A DNA stretch of 64,000 nucleotides, taken from NCBI GenBank assembly GCA_010645155.1, contig CM021322.1, positions 2,394,780 through 2,458,779 on the forward strand. Direction: 5' to 3'. Of the stretch, positions 48,471-58,199 are shown one piece after another. The stretch is from Tigriopus japonicus. Its lineage: Eukaryota; Arthropoda; Copepoda; Harpacticoida; Harpacticidae. Positions within the stretch are counted from its first letter, which is position 1. Each line of letters starts with the position of its first letter. Below the pieces are notes generated by a model that saw nothing but the letters and a program-made list of their open reading frames with translations, was not told the origin of the DNA and did not search any database. A program made the position numbers and the translations under genes.

Positions 48471-51446
48471 TTCCTCTTGCTAAGTTTTTCTAGGATATAT
48501 ACGATACCTTTTTTATCCAGATGGAAAATGTTACTGACAAGTCATTAGCATGTATTTTGGTTATCTAGAACCAATTTAAAAAACTGTCCTCGGCCAAATT
48601 CTTTGTTTGTCAATCGAAGAGTTTGCCCTGTTATTTGCAGATGAACTCTTTTCGTTGTTAAGGTGGACACATTTCCATGTTCCACGGGTGAAAGCATCAA
48701 TCCAGTAATGGATGTATCATAACCTTTTGCGTGTTAAAGGTTAATCTTTTTTTGTTGGGCGTTATGACCTTTTCCACTTAGCGTCAAAAATGGATTTCTT
48801 TCCCCTTCTGACTTTTAATTAAGTGCTAATAGAATGTGGTAAAAATGGGATCACAATTGTACAGGTTTGGATCGGTCGTAGTTCTGATTTTTGTGATGAT
48901 TGTCCCGCCTTATTTTATGCTCATGGGACTTTTCTCGCCCTCTTTCCAAAATCAGTATCAGGTACTTTATCTGACCTCTAGGTACCTACAGAGCAGCCGG
49001 GAGTATTTATTGATATCTTAATAAAAAGTGTTCATAAACAGCATGTTCCTCGGCCACACATCTGTTCCGTTCCCGATGTGGAATTTGGATTCCTACAGTC
49101 ATCGAAAGGATCTCTGATCGAAAACAACATTTGATTGCTCGTACAACAATGTGGACCAATCAGAGCTCACTGTCCTTCCAACAAATTCTGGTCCAAATCA
49201 TGTAAGTGCCAAAACTGAACTTGTGGTAGTCTTCGGAGAAGAAACTTATGTTGACGGATGTTTTGGCTTGGATGTTGACGTGCAAGAAACGTCACGGAAC
49301 CAAACAAAGGTTTTAGGGGCAATAACGCTGAATTTTATTGAACCAACATTAATTACAAGCTCATCTTGCTTTCAATCCGATTTAAACAGAGAGCAAAATT
49401 ATGGTTGGATTTGTTTTCATTGGAAAAACGTTCCTCCTCGATTTGAGTGGATGTGACAGTAGCTGTTGGTTCAAGCAGCCTTCCTTCTTTGGTTTGATCG
49501 TTCCTTCTTCATTTTTGACTGGCATACGCAAAGCAAAACTACTTCTTCTTCGATCCATCCAATCCATCCCTGTGAGCTGCCAAAGGCCAAGAAGTTTGGT
49601 TGGAGGAGTGAAACGGCGATGGATGGTTGGATGGATGGAACGAACGAACGAAGGAAGGCAGGAAGAAAGAAAGAAAGAAGGGTTAACCAATACACCACTC
49701 TCCAAAGCCGAAGAGACTCGTCGTCCTGCCTAAGCCACTCGCTAACAACGGTGCCACTTGTATTGAGTGGCTCTTGATAAAGTAGGCGAAACATATTACA
49801 CTTTTGGATGAAGGAAGCCAGGGGGAAAAACTCAAGGAAGGCGAAGCAGGAGGGGCGCCTTTCGCTTGGAAATTCGATGATCACGGTAGCATCCAATCAG
49901 GGTTTGTTGTGGCTTACAGGCTTACTAGTTCCCTACAGTAAACGTACCAGGACTACCACCTTTGGAAGTCTTTGGCAAGCCTCAGTCAATAATATATAAG
50001 GTCTCGAAAGGCCAAGGACTGAAATCACTCCAAGAATCGGGACCGGAAGGAACCCACACCCAGTTTTACGTGTGGAACATCTGTGGTCTGACTAGTGTTT
50101 TTTTTGTCGTTCGTATGTTCGATGCGAACATCATCATCATCCATGCAGTTCGTGGTTAAGTCAATAAGAGGGGGCGTATCCCAAGAGGCAAGATCATCAC
50201 ATTTGGCCATCCTTATCGAGGAATATGCATCGTGCTCACACATGCAGTGACAACGTTGTTGAGGAATTTGTTCGCTTATCGTCAAGTTGAAACGGACCCG
50301 TCCCAAAATACCGGATGGAAATCTCGCCAGTGAACATTGATAATAAGAACAGTCACAGCAATACTTGAACCTCGCTGTTCTCTATCCAAGATTGAAGGTC
50401 GGCCCTCTCTTCTAGAGCAAGGTTATCAGTGTCCATCGTTTTCGTTTCCCAAGGGCCTAGGCTCTTCGCGAGCACACGTCGATGGATGGATAAATGGATG
50501 GATGTGACAAGGGTTGAGCTCCTAATTTTGGAAACTCGTTGATAAGGAACAGTTTGTCAGTTATGAGTTGATAAGAATGAGAACTACTCGATGAATGTGA
50601 ATGGAAAATCCAAATTAGTGATATCACCAACTTGGACAACGTCAGTTCACCATGATCGCCAGTGAATACTCCAATCCCACCATCAAGCACGACCACTTGA
50701 GTAATAGGTAAATCAAGAGGCCAGCTGTTTCTGTTGTTCGTATGTCACTCGTCACTAAATTGGTCACCCTTAATTTACTCGCCCATGTTTCCAAAACCAA
50801 ACGAACGAAAATTGCCCATTGAAGGGATGGAAACGGGAGATGGGAGGGGGGGGGCGTTCTAAATGGGCTAAAATATCGTGCCAAATGAGCTGTATCACTG
50901 GTTGGTTCTCTCCTCTTCCTGTCTTGTTATTGATGGTGCGAGGCTACCAGTTCCATCTGTAATTCTTGTAGCAATCTCTTTGGGGAAAATGGTTGTGACT
51001 ATCCTAGAAGGTTCATTCTGCAGCGTTTATCTGCCGGAGGCAATTTAGACCCTGCGGTTCTTGCTGAACGTCCTGATTTAAGGAGACCTTAAACCACTGC
51101 GAGAAACTGAAGGCCACTTCTCTGATCATTTATCTTGCGTTATTTTGAAATTTTGAAGAAATCTCCTTAGATCGGTGAAAGAGAGTTCAGATAGCGAATT
51201 TTGTGAACACACCCGCCAAGATGATTTGACGAGTTGGAGGAGTTTTCATTCGAGTTCTCACCAGTTCCTCCTTCTTTTACACCATCAAAAATTTTCCCCA
51301 GGGGGAATTAGACTCTCTCTTATCTAAATGTGTGTAATGGAATCGCCGGGTTTTGCCCGGGCTTTCTCCCATTCTCTTTAGCGTTGGTTCGTTGCTCTTT
51401 GGGTTCTCGGGGCTAAAACTAAATCTAACTAAGTCTGTGTCACTTT

Positions 51447-51512
51447 GAGGAGAAGGAGGAAGAAGAGGGGAGAAGAAGAAGAAGAAGAAGAACGAGGAAG
51501 AGGAAAAAGGAG
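51447..51512. repeat. GAA/GGA-rich purine tract
   Basis: A purine-rich strand dominated by GAA and GGA units, the pyrimidine complement lying on the minus strand. No coding meaning is apparent. Confidence 0.85.
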
Positions 51513-52026
51513 ATCTTCTGCTCAAGATTTCCTCATATCTGAAAATTAGTCAAGGAATATCAACAATCAACGACACTTGTCTTTCCAATGATATTATTGT
51601 TATCTCGTAACGAGCAAGAAAAACACTTGTCTCACATTTATACTAATTATCAATCAATCAAGATGAGATGTTTTATCTAAAAAAGAGTCTGAAAATAATG
51701 TCAATGAGAGAAGTAATGGAAATGCAAAAACACATACATATTGAAGGTACAGTATCTAAATGGAAGCCTTTCAATTCATATTTCCCCAACTCGATTGGAG
51801 AGGGAAAAGGGCCATGATGGAGTGATGGACGCGAGCACGTGACCAAGCGTATTCATTCACATGTTCCTAGGCTGATTGATGAAATGAAATATGAGCACTT
51901 GGCCGCAAAAATTCTTCTCACAATCACCCGAGGGAACATGAAAGGAACCAGACGAGTGTGAATTGATATCAGAAGCGGATGAAAGTTCGGTTGGATGCTT
52001 CATTGACTCGTGTTTCTCATTTCCAG

Positions 52027-52244
52027 TCAATCCTCACTTCATGAAGGGAAACTGGGATCACATTCCAAGACCATAGACGACGATGAGACCACAGAGAGAC
52101 CAGGTCCTACCAATCCAAGCCCGCTGGAATCGTCCAATCCAGAGCACCATGAGACTGAGGAACATTTCACACGCCCGAGCCAACCTCCAAAGATGTTCCC
52201 ATATGGCACGCACCCCAATCCCATTTTACTTCATCATCTCTTCA
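52027..52244 (+). CDS. Candidate upstream exon, possibly an alternative N-terminus of GATA gene B
   Basis: A good acceptor (GTGTTTCTCATTTCCAG) precedes 218 nt that are open in one frame, followed by a near-consensus donor (CA/GTAAGT). The frame codes for a Pro-, Ser- and Glu-rich stretch ending in KMFPYGTHPNP and LLHHLFS. The donor is phase 1, so splicing to exon 2 of gene B at 54412 would keep the GATA frame. There is no similarity to known GATA N-termini, and the minus strand is also open here. A separate gene or chance remains possible. Confidence 0.35.
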
Positions 52245-53178
52245 GTAAGTTTGGTTTGATCAGAAGTGAAATCCAGTCTTGTTGAGTTGTTTGATATCAT
52301 TACACACAAAATCCTCATGTCCGGTCCAAGTCCTCTGAGTAGGCATGTCTAGTTATGCCTAATGCCTACTGTGCCCCCATTCCGGTCTGAATGTTGTCGT
52401 TCCTGTTTCCTCCCTTTTTTTCTTTTCCTCTCCTGTCCATGCGAGTGGTCCTTATCTCTGGAAGCTACTGGATTTACTGCCGCGCTTTACAGGCCTCTCA
52501 CGAACTCCAACTTAGTGGAGAATGAGAGAGCTAAGCATCACGATAGTCCCGTTTTATAGACTCTAAATTTCACGTAGGCTTGACAATTTGAATTTATCAG
52601 ATATCATGGCCAAAAGGAAAAATCAGAAGCCACTGAGAAGACAGATAGGGGCAGCAGGATTTTGGAGCCAGGACCTCACTCACGACTGGTTTTCGTCCAA
52701 GGGAAAAAGGGAGCAAAGGGGAAGAAAGAAAAAAGAGTAAGAGAGAGGAAAAGGAAGGGCGATAAATCTGGATAAATGCCCAGAAGACGGGAAATGACTG
52801 AATTGTTTCCCCTTTTGTGCTGGGTTCACTAGCCATTCCACAAGGTTAATTCAAGATGTTCGAGATGGAACATTTCTTATCGCACGTGTGAGCTTATCAA
52901 CTCTGACTGCTAAGGCAAAACGGGCGGAACAATAACCGGAGACGATCCGTCGAATGTGTGCTTGATTGTCATTAGTATTGTTATGGCTTCGTCGAATGGT
53001 TCATTATCGCAAGCTGCAAAAGAGGCCCCTCTCTCCCTCTTCTTCCACGGCTGAGACAGTTTAGACACGATGCACAAGCTCATTCATGTGCTACTCTGGT
53101 CGATCTTTCTTCTCGCTGTTAGCTGAGCATGTGCGTGTATGTGTGTCCCTCTCCGTTCGACATCTTGTGGGAGTTGGG

Positions 53179-53223
53179 CGCTTGATTGGCCGTTATTCTT
53201 CATCTTATCTCTGCTGATTGGCC
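53179..53223 (+). promoter_or_regulatory. Paired inverted CCAAT boxes upstream of GATA gene B
   Basis: TGATTGGCC occurs twice, at 53183-53191 and 53215-53223, exactly 32 bp apart (about three helical turns), the spacing typical of double NF-Y sites. An AGATAA site (minus strand, near 53203-53208) lies between them. The first copy is part of CGCTTGATTGGCC (53179-53191), identical to a sequence at the matching distance upstream of gene A. The region 53160-53620 is the likely promoter and 5' untranslated area. Confidence 0.5.
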
Positions 53224-53671
53224 ATCGCTAAGTGCTGCTGGAACTGCTGCTCCCGCCGATCTCCCGTCATCTTCTCGCTCCGCCGTCGAGCTTGAGCTGA
53301 GTTCGCTTCGTTGTTTCGATCCTCCATCCATCCGTGATGTCTACTCTATTGAGGTTGCTGTTGTTGTTGAACTCTTCCTCGTTACAACTACTACTGCTCT
53401 TACACTCTTACTACTCCTCCTCCGTCCGTCTCGCGATGAGCTTGCTGGGCTTTGGTTGTGCTCGTGCTGAGGAGTCTTTTGCAATGGATCGCTATGTGAG
53501 TCCGACTTCTTCTTCTTCGTCGACCGCCATCTCTTTTCGCTCGTTACGGAGATTTTCTCCTCGAAGGAGACTGTGGTGGTGGTGGTGGCTTCCACACCAG
53601 GAGACGTTCAGATAGCGAACGAAGAGCTCGCTATCATCATCGTAGATGGAGGGAAAAGAGTAAGTGAGCCC

Positions 53672-53738
53672 CACTACTTCCACTACCAAAACTACTACTA
53701 CTTCTGCTACTACTACTGCAACAACTTCGACTACTACA
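53672..53738. repeat. CTA/CTG-rich trinucleotide repeat
   Basis: Imperfect ACT/CTA units, about 290 bases before the gene B start codon and probably inside its 5' untranslated region. Confidence 0.75.
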
Positions 53739-54025
53739 AGCTATGATCGTGGTTGAGGGTGCTGTAGTAGCAGCTTTATTCAGGCATCTGCTTCTCCAGG
53801 CAAAGATGATCTCTCAGTTTGCCATTGATAGTGGTCAGATCAGCATCAGTAGATCGTAACGTCTGCTCAGCGACATCTCAGATCGGAAGGAAACCATCTG
53901 GAAAGAAGGGTTGTAAAAAAACCTCAGATCGAGGAGCGAACAAGAGGTGGTTCTTGGCTCCAGTCATTGGCCAAGGATCTTGAACAAGTGTGTGAGTGTT
54001 GATTGCATCCTGAGAGTCCGCACCC

Positions 54026-54281
54026 ATGGTTGTCATGGAAAGTGTAGCTGCAGCTGTGCCCTCTTCCGCTGCAGAGGCCCATCGAAGTGGAGCCAATTCC
54101 TGGTATGATTCCGGGGTCATGCAGCAACATCAACAACAGCAACAACAACAGCATCAACAACAGCAACAGTCACAACAACAGCAATCGGTGAACACTTCCG
54201 ACGACCTCTCGGATGCCTATTTCAAAGGCCAAAATGCCTACTTTTCCCAGATGCAGGGAGCTTATCACGGCATGTCCCATG
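54026..54281 (+). CDS. Gene B exon 1: N-terminus with polyglutamine
   Basis: It codes for residues 1-85 plus one base. MVVM, W26-Y27 and DAYFK-x-Q match copy A. Between them lies a tract of 18 Gln in 21 residues (33-53, coded by 54122-54184) with two His and one Ser, encoded by mixed CAA and CAG codons. It ends at GTAGGA, a weaker donor, in phase 1. Confidence 0.92.
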
Positions 54282-57200
54282 GTAGGAGCAATACCATACC
54301 CTCACCCAAACACATGTTCCTTTCATTGTTCGTAATTCGTTGACCATTTTGCTCAAATTACGAAGATTTTACTCCTTTGATTCAGAACAAGTGTTCCCTT
54401 TTCTGTTCCAGCTCAGTCACAAATGATGGGACGCAACGCAGCCGCGTTCTATTCGCCCCTACATTCCATGTGGGGCACGGCTTTCGGTGCAGGTTCCTCG
54501 AAGCAATACCCAAACTACGGCTCCTACTCGACGTCAGCCAAAGACACCTCGGATCAAGTCAACAATAATACCTCGTCCGGATTGGGACCCGACCATTCAG
54601 AATATATCTCGTCGAGCGACCATTTGAACGCGACCTCCTCACTCGATTTCAAGCCCACGTCGGACCAGCTCATGAGTCTGTCAGCTTATGGAGCGGCTGC
54701 AGCTGGCATGGTGGGCGGTTCCAGCCGCAAACTACCGGAAGGTATGAGCTCACCCATGGGAGCTTCGAACCCTTATTCTTACTATTCCTCTCCGGCGGCT
54801 GATCTAGCCTCAATGTACGGCTCGGCAGCCGCGTTTTCCTCCACGGCTCGAGCGGCCGGATTCCAGAGCTCAAAGCCCAAGTCAAAATCTAGAACCAATG
54901 CGGGTAAGAGAGATGTCGTTGAGAGGTCGGGTTTGCAGAAGAAATATAAAGATACAAAGAACCAACTAATCAATCAAAAATGGTGATGGCTTTTTGTGAC
55001 AGAACAGAAACACAACTAACCGGTTCCAGTGGCATTTTTATCTGGCTCTCAACATCTCTCTCTCTTTCTCACTTACTTACTCTCTCTCTCTCTCACTCCC
55101 TTTAAAATCCATCTCACGATCGTCCCCTTGATCTTTGAAGACTCATATTCATCTTTACTACCGCCGATTGTTTTCTTCATGGCGATTCACAAGCCTTGTA
55201 ATAACGGGTTGCGAAATGAAACCGTCTGGTTTATTTTTTTTTCTAGAGGGCCGCGAATGTGTCAATTGTGGTGCCACATCCACTCCATTGTGGAGACGGG
55301 ATGGAAATGGGCATTACCTATGCAATGCTTGCGGTCTCTACTACAAAATGAACGGCCAAAATCGACCTCTGATCAAACCAAAGCGCAGACTGGTAAGCAA
55401 TCCAAAGTTAGTTTCGTCGCTCCTGGCGATGTCAGAGTGTGCCACGATTGTTTTTTTCTGGTTACGTGTTTTTTGAGCAAAACGATGCTCTGGCTTTTAT
55501 CAGACTAATTGCCGCAAAGATCCGCCCCAACAAATTGAGTTAGCTGGACCACATTCCAGAGCAGCACTTATTAGATTTCAAGTTTTTCAAACGACCTCAC
55601 TAACTAAGACAGTAAGAGAATCAATGGCACTCCAAGCACATTTCGCCCATTGGAACTTGCCCTTGTTACCATTATTTTCTAAACAAAGCCTGAAGTGCAG
55701 AAAAAGAACAAATCTGAGAAACTCCAAGTTGAACAGTTGAACTCAAAAGTGAACGCTTAGTTTGATCGAATGAGCCTGAGACATTTGTTGCATTTGTGTT
55801 TGTTGTGGTGATCACATGATCATTGACAAAATACATAAAATAACCTGAAAACTAACGATTGGTAGAACTTTTGGGAATTGTCAATTTGATTCGTAATTTT
55901 GGCTTGAAAATTGCTCATCTTCTCAACAATTGCTCAACACTGCCGAAACTCAAAAAATGGGTGTTCTTGACTTTGATAGAAATGTGTAATTTTGAGAACA
56001 ATTGTAGGGAATCGTGGTTTGAAACAAAGAAGGGCAGAGTTGCCCCAACTTCTTCTTTTTCTTCTTGTTCTTTCCATCGTCTCCTCCATTTCTATTCGGC
56101 ATTATAGTAGTGCCAACTAGGTTAGTTGCCCTCTCTCTCACCCAGATTTGACTTGGTGATAACTCGGAAATTTTTGGCTGTTCCTCCACACCAACCAAGA
56201 TGGACGGGAACGAGGGAGGGAAATAACGAGAATTTCCTTTATTTGACGTGAGGTTCTTTTTTTCCTTTCATTTTAGAGCACAGCCCGACGAGAAGGAACT
56301 TCGTGTGCCAACTGCAAAACCACTCAAACCACTCTTTGGAGGCGTAATTGTAACGGAGAGCCCGTTTGTAACGCTTGTGGGCTCTACTATAAACTCCACA
56401 ATGTAAGTCAATCATGATCATCAACTTCTTTCCATTCTTCTTCTTGAGCTTCATCTTCATCATGAGTATGATGATGGTGATGACCCAGTGTCCATTTTAT
56501 CCGTTTATCCGTCTTGAATGCGCGAGGAAAGTCCCTCCGGGACATGCTCGGTGTCAAAATAGATATGAATGAGATAATGGCCAATAAAACCCATTTCTGA
56601 CCTAAGGCTCTCGAGACGAGCTGCTTGGCTTTTTGGGTGGGGAACGAAAGGGGTGGGTTTTTCTTGACTTGAGCGACTTAGCGCGCAGCTAAAGGACCAA
56701 CGGACGGCTCATTAAGTACCAGATGAAAGCGGATAAAATAGATTTCTGTAGCTGTCAGATCTACAATCTAAATCGTAATAGGACCTTAGGTGCATGCATA
56801 ACAGAAGAAGGAGAAAAAAGCCCCTGATCCCCCCTCGTTCCACCACTTCCTTCTGTAAGAGGCTTTTGTGTCTTAGGGCAGAGATTCATGCTCGCTTCGT
56901 CTAGCTCGTTATACATTCAAAGTTCATTTGCTTCCAGCCGCCAAGCCGCTCACTGCACTCGTATTTAGACATCACTGGCCCGAGGCGATTCTCCCCCCAA
57001 TGAAGCAGCCAATGAACTGCCAAATGGCACATTTATTCTCCACACATCACCCTAAAGCATCCTGTCTTCTGATATCCTTCCAGGTGGAACGACCCATGAC
57101 CATGAAGAAAGACGGCATCCAGACCCGGAATCGAAAACTGGCCACCAAATCCAAGAAGCGCCGAGGTGGGATGCACGACTTCTTCAAGCCCTACGATTCG

Positions 57201-57536
57201 CGTTTCGCCATGTACGGAACGGCAGCGGGGATGGGTTCCGGCTACTTGAGCAACACCATGTCCCAGTACTACGGTCAGATCCCGTCATTCATGGCTGCTG
57301 CCGCCTCGGCACCCGTGGCTATGCAGGCCATGGGCGGATCCATGCTCGGGGTAGCCACGTCTTCGCCCAGTTCCATGGGTGGAGCCGGCTTAAACCTGTC
57401 CTCCCCGTCCCCTTCATCGTCATTGTCATCCTCGGTGGGGAACTTTTTCGGTTCCTCCGCCGGTAACGGCCATGGTAGTGTGGCAGGGAACGGATCACCC
57501 GGTGGATCGTCTATGGTGGTGGGGGCGTCGGCCTAA
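54026..57536 (+). CDS. GATA transcription factor, GATA1/2/3 (grain) class, copy B
   Basis: This gene encodes a nuclear two-finger GATA factor. The exons are 54026-54281, 54412-54903, 55247-55392, 56277-56402 and 57084-57536, giving 490 aa, with intron positions and phases (1, 1, 0, 0) identical to gene A. The start is the first ATG after an in-frame TGA at 54011. The fingers have cysteines 254, 257, 275, 278 and 308, 311, 329, 332. The linker [15 protein letters not shown], the C-finger ending GLYYKLHN and the tail [14 protein letters not shown] are textbook GATA1/2/3. KPKSKSR (240-246) just before the N-finger resembles the KxRSKxR of vertebrate GATA2/3. This is the likelier functional counterpart of Drosophila grain. 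A polyglutamine tract (33-53) and a Ser/Gly-rich C-terminus distinguish it from copy A. Confidence 0.96.
54412..54903 (+). CDS. Gene B exon 2: activation region
   Basis: Residues 86-249 are rich in Ser, Ala, Gly and Tyr. The [19 protein letters not shown] block has a counterpart in copy A, and KLPEGMSSP corresponds to KRPEG in copy A. The exon ends with the basic [10 protein letters not shown] before the finger and a GTAAGA donor (phase 1). Reading past the donor gives an unspliced frame to 54986 that should not be mistaken for the gene's end. Confidence 0.93.
54904..55246 (+). other. Gene B intron 2 with pyrimidine tract
   Basis: The intron is 343 bp. It contains a CT-rich tract at about 55053-55106 well upstream of the acceptor TTTTTTTTTCTAG. 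No other feature is visible. Confidence 0.85.
55247..55392 (+). CDS. Gene B exon 3: N-terminal GATA zinc finger
   Basis: The 146-nt exon codes for residues 250-298: [20 protein letters not shown], the [10 protein letters not shown] core and the canonical linker [14 protein letters not shown]. The FOG-contacting Val of CVNC is present. The zinc ligands and the linker show no deviations from the class. Confidence 0.97.
55393..56276 (+). other. Gene B intron 3 (884 bp)
   Basis: It runs from GTAAGC to TTCATTTTAG, separating the two fingers. No gene or repeat is recognised inside it. Confidence 0.85.
56277..56402 (+). CDS. Gene B exon 4: C-terminal (DNA-binding) GATA finger
   Basis: Residues 299-340: [19 protein letters not shown], then [16 protein letters not shown] and LYYKLHN. 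All zinc ligands are intact. A fifth Cys lies in the loop (N-C-N-G), and Gln replaces one Thr of the TTTTT run. The [13 protein letters not shown] lead-in fits the GATA1/2/3 class. Confidence 0.96.
56403..57083 (+). other. Gene B intron 4 (681 bp)
   Basis: It runs from GTAAGT to TCCTTCCAG. The region upstream of the acceptor is open in the coding frame back to about 56928, so an intron-retention reading would add unrelated residues; the conserved junction with gene A argues against using it. Confidence 0.85.
57084..57536 (+). CDS. Gene B exon 5: basic tail and C-terminus
   Basis: Residues 341-490 start with the basic arm [18 protein letters not shown]. They continue with [19 protein letters not shown] and GAGLNLSS, all shared with copy A, and end in a Ser/Gly-rich tail of about 60 residues that is longer than in A. 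The TAA stop is at 57534-57536. Confidence 0.95.
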   Translation: MERPMTMKKDGIQTRNRKLATKSKKRRGGMHDFFKPYDSRFAMYGTAAGMGSGYLSNTMSQYYGQIPSFMAAAASAPVAMQAMGGSMLGVATSSPSSMGGAGLNLSSPSPSSSLSSSVGNFFGSSAGNGHGSVAGNGSPGGSSMVVGASA

Positions 57537-57914
57537 TGGCTCACCCAGACGTCTTCCCGTTAGCGCGAACAATTGATCCCACGTCACCGTGCAATGGAAA
57601 CCCCGGATCTTCGCCCGGATGAGCGGAACTTACCTTCTGCCGTTAGGATAAATGTGATTTATGTCAACCCCCTCAGCCCTCCCTCTTTCTCGACCAGTAC
57701 CATGCCCTAGGCCTTTCCCATTTGAGGGCCGATCTGCCTCATTAGTTCAGTTTGCAACCCCCCTATGTCCCACCCTCAAGTGTTAAACTTGTCTCATCAG
57801 TGTATAGAAAGAAATAGAGAGGCGATACTGAGACACCAGTTCGATATCCTGTCAAAGCTATTCATGAATAGTTAAAACTGTTGTTTTACCAAATAATTTC
57901 GTTATATACATCAT

Positions 57915-57975
57915 TACTATTATTATTATCATCATTATAATTATTGATATTCTTATTATTACTATCATTAACATT
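57915..57975. repeat. (TTA)n-rich tract in the gene B 3' region
   Basis: An impure ATT/TTA repeat about 400 bases after the stop codon, within the likely 3' untranslated region. Confidence 0.8.
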
Positions 57976-58133
57976 ATAAAAATCTTGGACGCCTCACGTC
58001 TACTCTGACGAACATGAGCACCTTTCAACCACCATTCTGATTTGAGTTTGAAAGCTCTTTTCTCCACTTGTGGAAAGATTCGAAGATAATCTCCGCGATC
58101 GATACTCAAGCTTTTGTTTGTCACCATCCTAAT

Positions 58134-58139
58134 AATAAA
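58134..58139 (+). terminator. Candidate polyadenylation signal of gene B
   Basis: AATAAA about 600 bases after the stop codon; the first canonical signal I see downstream. Confidence 0.55.
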
Positions 58140-58199
58140 ACCTTGAAATACATATGAGCTAGTCACTCAGAGTACCTCAACAACGAGTTCGAGCGAATT

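Larger units (their letters stand above)
40300..52000. other. Intergenic DNA between the GATA genes (distal part)
   Basis: No supported gene. AT-rich stretches at about 41.7-41.9 and 42.9-43.6 kb show nothing recognisable. Simple repeats (TTTC at 45333-45369, GAA at 51447-51512), a transposon-end-like sequence at 48430 and one coding-like minus-strand frame (45039-45293) are listed separately. Confidence 0.5.

Noticed and set aside
54904..54986. Reading gene B exon 2 on to the stop at 54986
   Set aside because: A GTAAGA donor at 54904 in phase 1, matching gene A, and the downstream finger exons show that this is intron sequence.
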